DNA of 6,921 bases from Mariprofundus sp. (lineage in GTDB: Bacteria; Pseudomonadota; Zetaproteobacteria; Mariprofundales; Mariprofundaceae): contig JAUZQH010000178.1 in assembly GCA_030951065.1 (NCBI GenBank), forward strand, positions 1 through 6,921. The letters run 5' to 3'. This document shows positions 1 to 5,279 of this stretch, one piece after another. Each line of letters starts with the position of its first letter. Within the stretch, counting starts at the first letter, position 1. Made by a program: the position numbers and the translations under genes. The notes beneath the pieces were generated by a model. The model was not told the DNA's origin and searched no databases. It was given only the letters and a program-made list of their open reading frames with translations.

Positions 1-405
1 CGGCATGGCTGCAATCCAGTCGGACACAAACAAGCTGTCGGTAAGTGGAGCCATCAGACCTCCCACCCCCTCGATCAAACAGGTATGCACATCTTCCGAC
101 TGCCGATGACACCATTGTACAAGGTGATCTGTATCTATCCGTTGTCCCTCAGCAGCAGCGGCCTGTGATGGAGCTGCAGGCAGGGCATAATGATAAAGAT
201 TTATGTCATTGGCATTTTCCAGACCCTGGGCGGCAAGCAGTCTTTCGATATCCTCATTTTTACCGGCTTCGTCCACCCCGCAAGCGACAGGCTTCAGAGC
301 CCTGGCATGAACACCCTGCTGAAGCAGCGAACAAATAGCGGAAGCAGTCACCCAGGTTTTGCCGGCCTCCGTATCGGTTGCGGTAATAAAAACGTTACAC
401 CCCAT
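1..405 (-). CDS. bioD: Dethiobiotin synthetase BioD, 3' end cut by window
   Basis: BioD is the cytoplasmic ATP-dependent enzyme that carboxylates 7,8-diaminopelargonate and closes the ureido ring to give dethiobiotin, the penultimate step of biotin synthesis. The visible 135 residues start MGCNVFITATDTEAGKTWVT, where TDTEAGKT (residues 10-17) is the BioD P-loop form. LKPVACG (about 37-43) and EGVGGLMAPLTD (about 111-122) are the other conserved BioD blocks, followed by the SDWI segment. The family is usually 220-240 residues, so roughly the last 40% lies beyond the left edge. The ATG at 403-405 overlaps the end of bioC by 11 bases, and a purine-rich AGGGG lies about 12 bases upstream of it within bioC. 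The neighbours bioC, bioH and bioF support the call. Nothing looks broken in the visible part. Confidence 0.95.
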   Translation of the reverse strand, partial: MGCNVFITATDTEAGKTWVTASAICSLLQQGVHARALKPVACGVDEAGKNEDIERLLAAQGLENANDINLYHYALPAAPSQAAAAEGQRIDTDHLVQWCHRQSEDVHTCLIEGVGGLMAPLTDSLFVSDWIAAMP

Positions 406-1303
406 GCAGATTGATGTCCCCTGCAGCACGAATAGGAATCATGCCTTCGCGATGCTCATAACCGGTTTTTTTATACCAGGCTTGCCCGTAGATCGCCTCA
501 AATGTAGCGTAAATCTTGCCATCTTCGCCCCGGTGTTTATCTGAATATTCACACTCCAGCTTTTTGATCAGCGATCGGCCATACAAACCACTTTTACGAC
601 CGCGGATGGCCGAAGCTGAAGCGCCCAGTCCTTTCAACTCCCGAATCAGACTGATGGTATCGGGATACGTCAGTGTAAACAGATCAGTATCTGTAACCGG
701 CAGCTCAATCGGCAGTTTCATCAGTGCATCACCCAGGGACATAACATCCGGAAACGGGAGGACATGGCCGGCGCGTTCGGGTTCAATACTGGCCAGCGAC
801 TGTCTCAATTCAGCCAGCGTGCGTCGCCCGAAGGTCGAAAACAACATCAGCCCACCCGGTGCCAGCACCCGACGCATTTCCAGCAACATCGCCTGCGGAT
901 CGGATAACCATTGCATGGTCAGATTCGAACACACCAGATCGAACTGCTCTGCTTTAAGCGGCAGTGCGGCTGCATCACCGCTGATATGATGGTGATGTCC
1001 ATGCCAGGGTAAACGCCGTCCATGCCCTTGGCGTGTGCTTTGCACCATGGCTTCGGACAGATCCACCGCAACAATTTCGGCACGCTTGAATTTTCCACGT
1101 AACAGGCGGGTGAAGTAGCCTGTGCCACAACCGATATCGAGAATACGCTTCGGCTGGATTTTGGTGAAAGAGAGATGCGCCAATAAACGATCGGCAATTT
1201 CGCGTTGCAATACGGCATGCGCATCGTAACTGCCAGAAGCCGATGAAAACGCACGTTTCACATGGCTGGTTTTAATATGGGACTCGATAGAGGAATGATT
1301 CAC
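395..1303 (-). CDS. bioC: Malonyl-ACP O-methyltransferase BioC
   Basis: BioC transfers a methyl group from S-adenosylmethionine to the free carboxyl of malonyl-ACP, which lets the fatty-acid synthase elongate it to pimeloyl-ACP methyl ester. The class I methyltransferase motif I, ILDIGCGTGYF, is at about residues 54-64. The acidic VAVDLSE follows near 78-84, GDAAALPL near 109-116, SNLTMQW at 126-132 (E. coli BioC has SNLAVQW) and RRVLAPGGLMLFST at 144-157. The C-terminal part has LKGLGA, also typical of BioC. I chose the GTG at 1301-1303: it overlaps the bioH stop as GTGA and has GGTGG 8 bases upstream. A GTG at 1313-1315 is open in the same frame and would add four residues (306 aa), but no Shine-Dalgarno is visible there. 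At about 302 aa it is some 50 residues longer than E. coli BioC, partly in an N-terminal lead of about 15 residues. A His-rich HGHHHH stretch sits near residue 102-107. Confidence 0.93.
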   Translation of the reverse strand: MNHSSIESHIKTSHVKRAFSSASGSYDAHAVLQREIADRLLAHLSFTKIQPKRILDIGCGTGYFTRLLRGKFKRAEIVAVDLSEAMVQSTRQGHGRRLPWHGHHHHISGDAAALPLKAEQFDLVCSNLTMQWLSDPQAMLLEMRRVLAPGGLMLFSTFGRRTLAELRQSLASIEPERAGHVLPFPDVMSLGDALMKLPIELPVTDTDLFTLTYPDTISLIRELKGLGASASAIRGRKSGLYGRSLIKKLECEYSDKHRGEDGKIYATFEAIYGQAWYKKTGYEHREGMIPIRAAGDINLHGV

Positions 1304-2025
1304 AGTGTTTGCCACCAGTTGATAAAAGTTCGGTTAAATATTGCAGGCTGCGTCAGAAAGGGCGCATGGCCACAGTTTTGAAACAGGTGCAAGTGACTAC
1401 CGGGTATAGATTCCGCCAGCCAGCGCCCGGAATCTGTTGAAACAATCGCATCCTGCTCACCATGCACAATCAGTGTCGGTACAGACACCTCGGCAACACA
1501 TTGTCGCAGATCCATCGATGCAAGTAATTCCAGGCCATCGCTTAATCCCGCTGAGGATGGCGGATGCTTTCGATCCACTGCCTGTTTGGCCAGCATATTG
1601 TAGTTACTCCGACTCAAGCCATCGCCATGCAGCATCAAAGCAAAAAAACGATTTAATAATCTTCCGCCCCCGCTTGCAACAGCCTCTTCAAAAGCCGCAA
1701 ACAGGGATTGATCGCAACCGGGTTGCCAGTCCGGCTTGCTGCGAAAACAGGGCGTCGTTGAAACCAGTGCCAAAGCTGCAATACGATCGGGAAAAGACCG
1801 GGTAAGCTGCAATGCCAGCATACCCCCCAATGACCAACCGACCAGCACACAAGGTTCCGCAGGCAATTGTTCGGCCAATATTTCGGCCCAGGCACCAGAT
1901 GTCAAATCGTCCGAGCCACCATGACCGGGAAGGTTCAAATAAAGAGCATCGGGAAAAGCTCCATGTTGTTGGCACCAAATCTGCTGCGATTGGGCCCAAC
2001 CATGCAAAAAAACCAGTTGTTTCAT
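1300..2025 (-). CDS. bioH: Pimeloyl-ACP methyl ester carboxylesterase BioH
   Basis: BioH is a cytoplasmic alpha/beta hydrolase that cleaves the methyl ester of pimeloyl-ACP methyl ester, ending the elongation cycles that BioC started. The 241-residue product has the early HGWAQSQQIW oxyanion-hole segment (8-17), NLPGHGGS (31-38) and the nucleophile elbow GWSLGG (63-68) with Ser65. Asp192 lies in HGEQDAIVS and His220 in NCGHAPF, which completes the triad in the expected order and spacing (E. coli BioH is 256 aa). The cap region between about 110 and 175 is less conserved, as usual for the family. The ATG overlaps the bioF stop as ATGA (2022-2025), and the 3' end overlaps bioC, so it is translated as part of the same operon. 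No strong Shine-Dalgarno precedes it. A generic alpha/beta hydrolase is the alternative, but its place between bioF and bioC makes BioH nearly certain. Confidence 0.94.
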   Translation of the reverse strand: MKQLVFLHGWAQSQQIWCQQHGAFPDALYLNLPGHGGSDDLTSGAWAEILAEQLPAEPCVLVGWSLGGMLALQLTRSFPDRIAALALVSTTPCFRSKPDWQPGCDQSLFAAFEEAVASGGGRLLNRFFALMLHGDGLSRSNYNMLAKQAVDRKHPPSSAGLSDGLELLASMDLRQCVAEVSVPTLIVHGEQDAIVSTDSGRWLAESIPGSHLHLFQNCGHAPFLTQPAIFNRTFINWWQTL

Positions 2026-3179
2026 ACAATATCCATGAGGTAATCAATCAATGTATCAATCTGTTCCATACTGTGTGATGCACTTAAGGTGAAACGCAGT
2101 CTGGCCGTGTTTTCCGGCACTGTCGGAGGCCGAATCGCGGCAACAAAAAAACCATGTCCGGCCAATGCTGTCGACATCGCCAAAGCCTGTGTATCGGATC
2201 CCACAATCAATGGCTGAATGGCAGTATCGGAAGCCATAAAACCCAGTGCTGCGGTGCCCGCCTTGAAATGTGCGAGATTACGATGCAACTGACTGACCTG
2301 TTTAGCCTGTTGGATCAGGCCAAGAGCTGATTCAGCTGCTGCAATCATCGCCAACGGCAAGGCGGTGGAATATACCATTGTGCGCTGGCGTTGCCTTAAT
2401 CCTTCGATCAATTCATCCGTACCGAGAATAAATGCGCCATAACTGCCGAATGCCTTGCCGAACGTGCCCACTTCGATCAGCCGGGCATGTCCGGAAATCT
2501 TATGCATGGATGTCAGGCCTGTGCCACTTTCCCCAACTGTGCCAATGCCGTGTGCATCATCAATAATGAGCAGGGCATCATATTCTTCAGCCAGTTGGAG
2601 CAATAAACTGACGTTGGCACAATCACCGTCCATACTAAACACACCATCGGAAACAATGATGCGCTTTTCGGCAACATGCTGCTGCAGCTGCTGTGCAAGC
2701 TGACCTGTATCCAGATGCGCATAACGATGGGTTTTGGCTCCTGACAAGCGCGCACCATCCACCAGCGAGGCATGATTGAGTTTATCAGTAAAAAGATGTG
2801 TATGCCGATCAGCCAAAGCCTGTATCAGACCGAGATTGGCCAGCATGCCCGATCCAGTAATCAGACATGCTTCATACCCTTTCCAGCGAGCCAGTTTTTC
2901 TTCCAGCCGGTGCAGCATCGGATCATCACCGGACACCAGTCGTGAAGCACCGCTTCCCACCATGACGGAGCATGCTTTTTGTGCTGCCATACAAACATCA
3001 GGATGCGTGCTCAACCCCAGATAATCATTGCTGGAAAAATTGACCAATGTCCGCCCGTTCACTTCAATACATACGCCATTGCGCTGTGATGCCAGAAAAC
3101 AGCGCTGGCGTGTTTCGGGTATTTCTGCAAACCAATTGCGTGAATCGATCATGTCCGGCATGCTGGTTGGCATGAACAT
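2022..3179 (-). CDS. bioF: 8-amino-7-oxononanoate synthase BioF
   Basis: BioF is a PLP-dependent alpha-oxoamine synthase that condenses L-alanine with pimeloyl-ACP (or pimeloyl-CoA) to form 8-amino-7-oxononanoate with loss of CO2. With the chosen start the protein has 385 residues (E. coli 384). Visible motifs in order are NFSSNDYLGL (47-56), the GSGASRLVSG block (about 75-84), NHASL (135-139) with the His that stacks on PLP, SDGVFSMDGD (177-186), DDAHGIG (207-213) with the Asp that contacts the PLP ring nitrogen, and GTFGKAFGSYGA with the Schiff-base Lys at 242. IRPPTVP and ARLRFTLSASH near the C terminus are also typical. Possible starts are ATGs at 3177, 3171, 3159 and 3150 (left base). 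None has a clear Shine-Dalgarno. A TTG at 3189-3191 is open but lies inside the BirA-like operator, so I do not favour it. This is the first gene of the biotin operon and is divergent from comF. Confidence 0.95.
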   Translation of the reverse strand: MFMPTSMPDMIDSRNWFAEIPETRQRCFLASQRNGVCIEVNGRTLVNFSSNDYLGLSTHPDVCMAAQKACSVMVGSGASRLVSGDDPMLHRLEEKLARWKGYEACLITGSGMLANLGLIQALADRHTHLFTDKLNHASLVDGARLSGAKTHRYAHLDTGQLAQQLQQHVAEKRIIVSDGVFSMDGDCANVSLLLQLAEEYDALLIIDDAHGIGTVGESGTGLTSMHKISGHARLIEVGTFGKAFGSYGAFILGTDELIEGLRQRQRTMVYSTALPLAMIAAAESALGLIQQAKQVSQLHRNLAHFKAGTAALGFMASDTAIQPLIVGSDTQALAMSTALAGHGFFVAAIRPPTVPENTARLRFTLSASHSMEQIDTLIDYLMDIV

Positions 3180-3180
3180 A

Positions 3181-3212
3181 CTGTCAACCAAAGGTGCGTC
3201 TCTGGTTAACAG
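3181..3212. promoter_or_regulatory. Putative BirA operator between bioF and comF
   Basis: The sequence reads CTGTCAACC (3181-3189), 14 bases, then GGTTAACAG (3204-3212). The two 9-base halves are inverted repeats with one mismatch. As I know it, the classical BirA operator is TTGTAAACC, 14-16 bases, GGTTTACAA, so the core halves TGTCAACC and GGTTAACA each differ from the E. coli core at one position and the spacing is in range. The position just upstream of bioF, between divergent genes, is where BirA represses biotin genes in E. coli. The inferred role is repression of the bioFHCD operon by biotinyl-AMP-bound BirA when biotin is plentiful. I see no convincing -10/-35 pair for bioF here, so the exact promoter is unresolved. 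Confidence 0.62.
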
Positions 3213-3213
3213 G

Positions 3214-3927
3214 ATGCGTGATTTACTGTTTCCACCGTCCTGTCTTTTCTGTCATACACCGATGCCTGCCGGCAATGGCTGTTGCACCTCATGCCTTGAA
3301 ACGATTGAAATATGGCCGCATTCCACCTGCAGTCGCTGCGGCATTCCATTACCGGCAGAGGTGCAACCCGGCCCCTGCGGGCGCTGTTTACAAAAACCAC
3401 CGGCTCAGTGCCATACCTGCAGTTTGTATTGCTATCACGGGGCGGTACGGGATGCGATTCTGGAATGGAAACTGCAAGGCCATGATGCAGCGGTACGCTG
3501 GCTGGTGGACACTGCTGCACCGACCATCAGGGAGAAAATCGATGAACATTCGTTATTGTTGCCCGTACCCATGCCACTCTCACGGATGCGCAAGCATGGC
3601 CAGCATCATGCCGCCAATCTCTGTAAATGGCTGGCTGATGATACGGGATGTATCCGGGACTGGCATTTGCTTCGGCGTATCGGTGAACAGCCGCGACAAT
3701 CGGCACTTTCCGGTCAGGCCCGACGGAAAAACCTGCGTAAGGCATTTGCGTTGGCTGACGACTACGGTCCGAGATGGCAGGATTTGGCCGATCAGGTCAC
3801 TTCGGTCTGGATTGTCGATGATATTCTGACCACCGGGTCAACATTACATTTTGCCGCCCGCGCCAGCTTGAAGCTCGGTGTACCGATAAACGTACTGTCG
3901 CTGGCGCGCACATCACTCAAAGGATAG
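3214..3927 (+). CDS. comF: ComF/GntX family phosphoribosyltransferase-like protein
   Basis: The product belongs to the ComF/GntX (YhgH) family: an N-terminal cysteine cluster followed by a type I phosphoribosyltransferase fold. Family members are linked to natural DNA uptake in Firmicutes and Haemophilus and to use of DNA as a nutrient in E. coli. The biochemical activity is not settled. The 237 residues begin MRDLLFPPSCLFC, and Cys pairs at 10/13, 24/27, 39/42 and 55/58 look like zinc ligands. PCGRCLQKPP (54-63) resembles the same block of E. coli GntX, LLPVPM is around the middle, and the PRPP-binding loop VWIVDDILTTGSTL is at about 198-211. I chose the ATG at 3214 because it gives the usual length and begins where the family begins. 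In-frame ATGs at 3172, 3160 and 3151 would overlap the operator or bioF. The family's usual RRGFNQ-like motif is replaced by KHGQHHAANL. grxC follows 9 bases downstream. Confidence 0.88.
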   Translation: MRDLLFPPSCLFCHTPMPAGNGCCTSCLETIEIWPHSTCSRCGIPLPAEVQPGPCGRCLQKPPAQCHTCSLYCYHGAVRDAILEWKLQGHDAAVRWLVDTAAPTIREKIDEHSLLLPVPMPLSRMRKHGQHHAANLCKWLADDTGCIRDWHLLRRIGEQPRQSALSGQARRKNLRKAFALADDYGPRWQDLADQVTSVWIVDDILTTGSTLHFAARASLKLGVPINVLSLARTSLKG

Positions 3928-3936
3928 GTTCTAACC

Positions 3937-4200
3937 ATGGCAACCATTGAAGTTTATTCCGGCGATTTCTGCCCCTATTGCGTACGCGCCAAGGCCCTGC
4001 TTAAGAAAAAAGGCCTCGAATTCTCCGAGTATAATGTTCGGAAAGATATCAAGCGGCAGGCTGAAATGTCTGAACGTGCGCCCGGCGCACGCACCATTCC
4101 CCAGATTTTTATCAACAACCGCCATGTTGGCGGCTGTGATGAGCTCTATACGCTGGAGCGCCGTGGTGAACTGGATGCCTGGTTAAAGGCTTCTGCATAA
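3937..4200 (+). CDS. grxC: Glutaredoxin (GrxC type)
   Basis: This is a small cytoplasmic thiol-disulfide oxidoreductase that is reduced by glutathione and reduces protein disulfides, ribonucleotide reductase and glutathionylated proteins. The 87-residue product has the full thioredoxin-like fold of class I glutaredoxins: the dithiol active site CPYC at 12-15, the cis-proline TIPQIF at 53-58 and the glutathione-contact GGCDEL at 65-70. Length and motifs match GrxC of proteobacteria (E. coli 83 aa), and the CPYC dithiol excludes the monothiol CGFS (GrxD) type. The ATG at 3937 is preceded by AAAGGA (3919-3924), which spans the end of comF and lies 12 bases away, somewhat far. It follows comF after 9 bases with no terminator between, so the two are probably one transcript. 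Confidence 0.93.
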   Translation: MATIEVYSGDFCPYCVRAKALLKKKGLEFSEYNVRKDIKRQAEMSERAPGARTIPQIFINNRHVGGCDELYTLERRGELDAWLKASA

Positions 4201-4236
4201 CAAAATGCGAAGTATTGAACTGTGGTTGATTTGTAA

Positions 4237-4266
4237 GCAAATACAAAATCGCATTTTTGCATTTGC
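4237..4266. terminator. AT-rich imperfect palindrome, possible bidirectional terminator
   Basis: A 30-base dyad: left arm GCAAATACAAAA (4237-4248), loop TCGCAT, right arm TTTTGCATTTGC (4255-4266). Eleven of twelve positions pair, with one A-C mismatch. It lies 37 bases after the grxC stop and 80 bases after the rsmA stop on the other strand, where a shared terminator for convergent genes is expected. It has no clean T tract outside the stem and is AT-rich, so intrinsic termination is uncertain. An alternative pairing AAAATGCGA (4202-4210) with TCGCATTTT (4249-4257) would compete with it. Confidence 0.38.
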
Positions 4267-4269
4267 GGA

Positions 4270-4298
4270 CTGATTACAGGAAGGATGACTTTAATCAG
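4270..4298. repeat. 7-bp inverted repeat in the grxC-rsmA gap
   Basis: CTGATTA (4270-4276) and TAATCAG (4292-4298) are perfect inverted repeats with a 15-base loop. They are directly followed by CACCTCCTTA (4299-4308), which on the minus strand reads as a complete Shine-Dalgarno sequence, but no convincing gene starts after it. The role is unknown. This may be a second termination hairpin for transcripts leaving rsmA. Confidence 0.35.
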
Positions 4299-4345
4299 CA
4301 CCTCCTTAGAGATGCTCTGAAAAACTCAGCGTTTCCTTTAAATAC

Positions 4346-5155
4346 TTACGCATCATGTAACTGATTGGTAATACTGACCCAGTGATCATAATCGAGTTGT
4401 TCAGGTCGTTTGCGCGGGTCGATACCCATGACCTCAAACTGTTCAGATGTGATGGAACCCCTGAAATTATTGGCAATCGTTTTGCGGCGATGGGCAAAGC
4501 CCTGGCGTACGGTTTGCTGCAAGTTCTGATATTTGCATGCCGGATTTTTTCCGTGTGGCGTCAGCAGAATCACTGCCGAATGCACTTTTGGCGGCGGAGA
4601 AAAAGCTCCGGGCGGCAGAACCAGCAGCCGTTTTACATCATAATAGTGGCGCACCAGCACCGACAAACCCCCGTAGACTTTGCTGCCGGGATCAGCCGCA
4701 ATGCGTTCAGCCACTTCGCGCTGATACATCAGCACCATGCCTCCGGGGAGTGAGTATGCCGCCAGCATGGCCGTCAGCGGACCGCTGAGATTGTAGGGTA
4801 AATTGCCGGCAATCCAGTCCGGTTGAATGGATTTCACTGCCCCGTCCAACTCCTGCATCACATCACCATGAATCACTGACAGCACATTATTTTTTTCAGC
4901 TACGCTTTGCCAATGGGCAGCAAAATGATCATCCATCTCAATCACAGCCAGTTTGCCAACCCTGTTCAGCAAGGCATCCGTAATCGCTCCGGGACCCGGA
5001 CCGATTTCGATAACAGATACCCCTTCAGGGATAGCGCACGTGATACGGCGAATAGCACTGTGATCCCGTAAAAAATGTTGGCCGAGTGCCTTTTTCGGGC
5101 GTTGAAAATGATGGTCTTTCATAGGGCAAGCGTAGCCGATATTGGCATCAGACAT
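4346..5155 (-). CDS. rsmA: 16S rRNA dimethyladenosine transferase RsmA (KsgA)
   Basis: RsmA uses S-adenosylmethionine to dimethylate two adjacent adenosines (A1518 and A1519 in E. coli numbering) in the 3'-terminal hairpin of 16S rRNA, a late quality-control step of 30S assembly. The 269-residue protein shows LGQHFLRD (24-31), motif I VIEIGPGPGAIT (48-59), the acidic VIEMDD (71-76), the catalytic motif IV GNLPYNLSGPL (117-127), YQREVAERI (144-152), AFSPPPKVHSAVI (184-196) and the C-terminal GFAHRRKTIANNF (219-231). All family signatures are present and the length is normal (E. coli 273). The ATG at 5155 sits about 16 bases downstream of the predicted transcription start. An ATG at codon 12 (5120-5122) would also give a complete enzyme, and neither start has a strong Shine-Dalgarno. 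The gene is convergent with grxC and divergent from tpiA. Confidence 0.95.
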   Translation of the reverse strand: MSDANIGYACPMKDHHFQRPKKALGQHFLRDHSAIRRITCAIPEGVSVIEIGPGPGAITDALLNRVGKLAVIEMDDHFAAHWQSVAEKNNVLSVIHGDVMQELDGAVKSIQPDWIAGNLPYNLSGPLTAMLAAYSLPGGMVLMYQREVAERIAADPGSKVYGGLSVLVRHYYDVKRLLVLPPGAFSPPPKVHSAVILLTPHGKNPACKYQNLQQTVRQGFAHRRKTIANNFRGSITSEQFEVMGIDPRKRPEQLDYDHWVSITNQLHDA

Positions 5156-5173
5156 AACATTTCTTATTGGCCC

Positions 5174-5201
5174 TTGCCTTATAAGGGATTGTTCCTAGAA
5201 T
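5174..5201 (+). promoter_or_regulatory. Putative sigma-70 promoter for tpiA-secG-tRNA-Leu
   Basis: TTGCCT (5174-5179) and TAGAAT (5196-5201) are separated by 16 bases. They match the -35 and -10 consensus at four and five of six positions. The expected start near 5208 leaves a leader of about 70 bases before tpiA. The perfect palindrome CCTTATAAGG (5177-5186) overlaps the -35 of this promoter and the -10 of the rsmA promoter. Confidence 0.55.
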
Positions 5202-5207
5202 CCGCAA
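5178..5207 (-). promoter_or_regulatory. Putative sigma-70 promoter for rsmA
   Basis: On the minus strand TTGCGG (5207-5202) serves as -35 and TATAAG (5183-5178) as -10 with an 18-base spacer. The -10 matches the consensus at five of six bases, the -35 at three. The expected start near 5171 leaves a leader of about 16 bases to the rsmA ATG. It overlaps the tpiA promoter on the other strand. Confidence 0.5.
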
Positions 5208-5267
5208 CCTTTTTCGAGCCGTTGGCTATGGATGTTCAGCTTTCTGGAACATTCGGCAACAATATCC

Positions 5268-5273
5268 GGGAGG
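5268..5273 (+). promoter_or_regulatory. Shine-Dalgarno sequence that fixes the tpiA start
   Basis: GGGAGG lies six bases before the ATG at 5280. An open reading frame extends upstream to an ATG at 5232, but no ribosome binding site is found there. The Shine-Dalgarno and the position of the conserved GNWKMNG motif both favour 5280. Confidence 0.85.
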
Positions 5274-5279
5274 TCTGGC

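Larger units (their letters stand above)
4205..4353. repeat. 12-base inverted repeat enclosing the grxC-rsmA gap
   Basis: ATGCGAAGTATT at 4205-4216 returns on the opposite strand as ATGCGTAAGTATT (4353-4341), identical except for one inserted base. The pair encloses about 124 bases. The right copy covers the last codons and the stop of rsmA. The span has no coding gene. It holds two further dyads, at 4237-4266 and 4270-4298. It may be a bidirectional termination zone or the remains of a small palindromic insertion. No clear target-site duplication is visible outside it. Confidence 0.5.

Noticed and set aside
3159..3187. TTGACA on the minus strand (3187-3182) as a bioF -35 box.
   Set aside because: At 17 bases spacing the -10 would be AGCATG, which matches the consensus poorly. 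The hexamer is better explained as part of the BirA-like half site.
3028..3213. N-terminal extension of comF by 62 codons.
   Set aside because: It lies wholly over conserved bioF coding sequence and the operator, and ComF proteins start just before the first Cys pair, as the ATG at 3214 does.
4299..4308. CACCTCCTTA, identical to the usual 3' end of 16S rRNA.
   Set aside because: Ten bases only, with no rRNA sequence around it. Read on the minus strand it is a full Shine-Dalgarno, but no plausible start codon and gene follow.
4285..4320. 11-residue frame MTLISTSLEML preceded by AGGAAGG.
   Set aside because: The purine run abuts the ATG too closely, the peptide is very short and no gene follows on that strand.
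5232..5279. Upstream extension of tpiA by 16 codons.
   Set aside because: No Shine-Dalgarno at 5232, while GGGAGG six bases before 5280 fixes the start. The added residues are unlike any TpiA N terminus.
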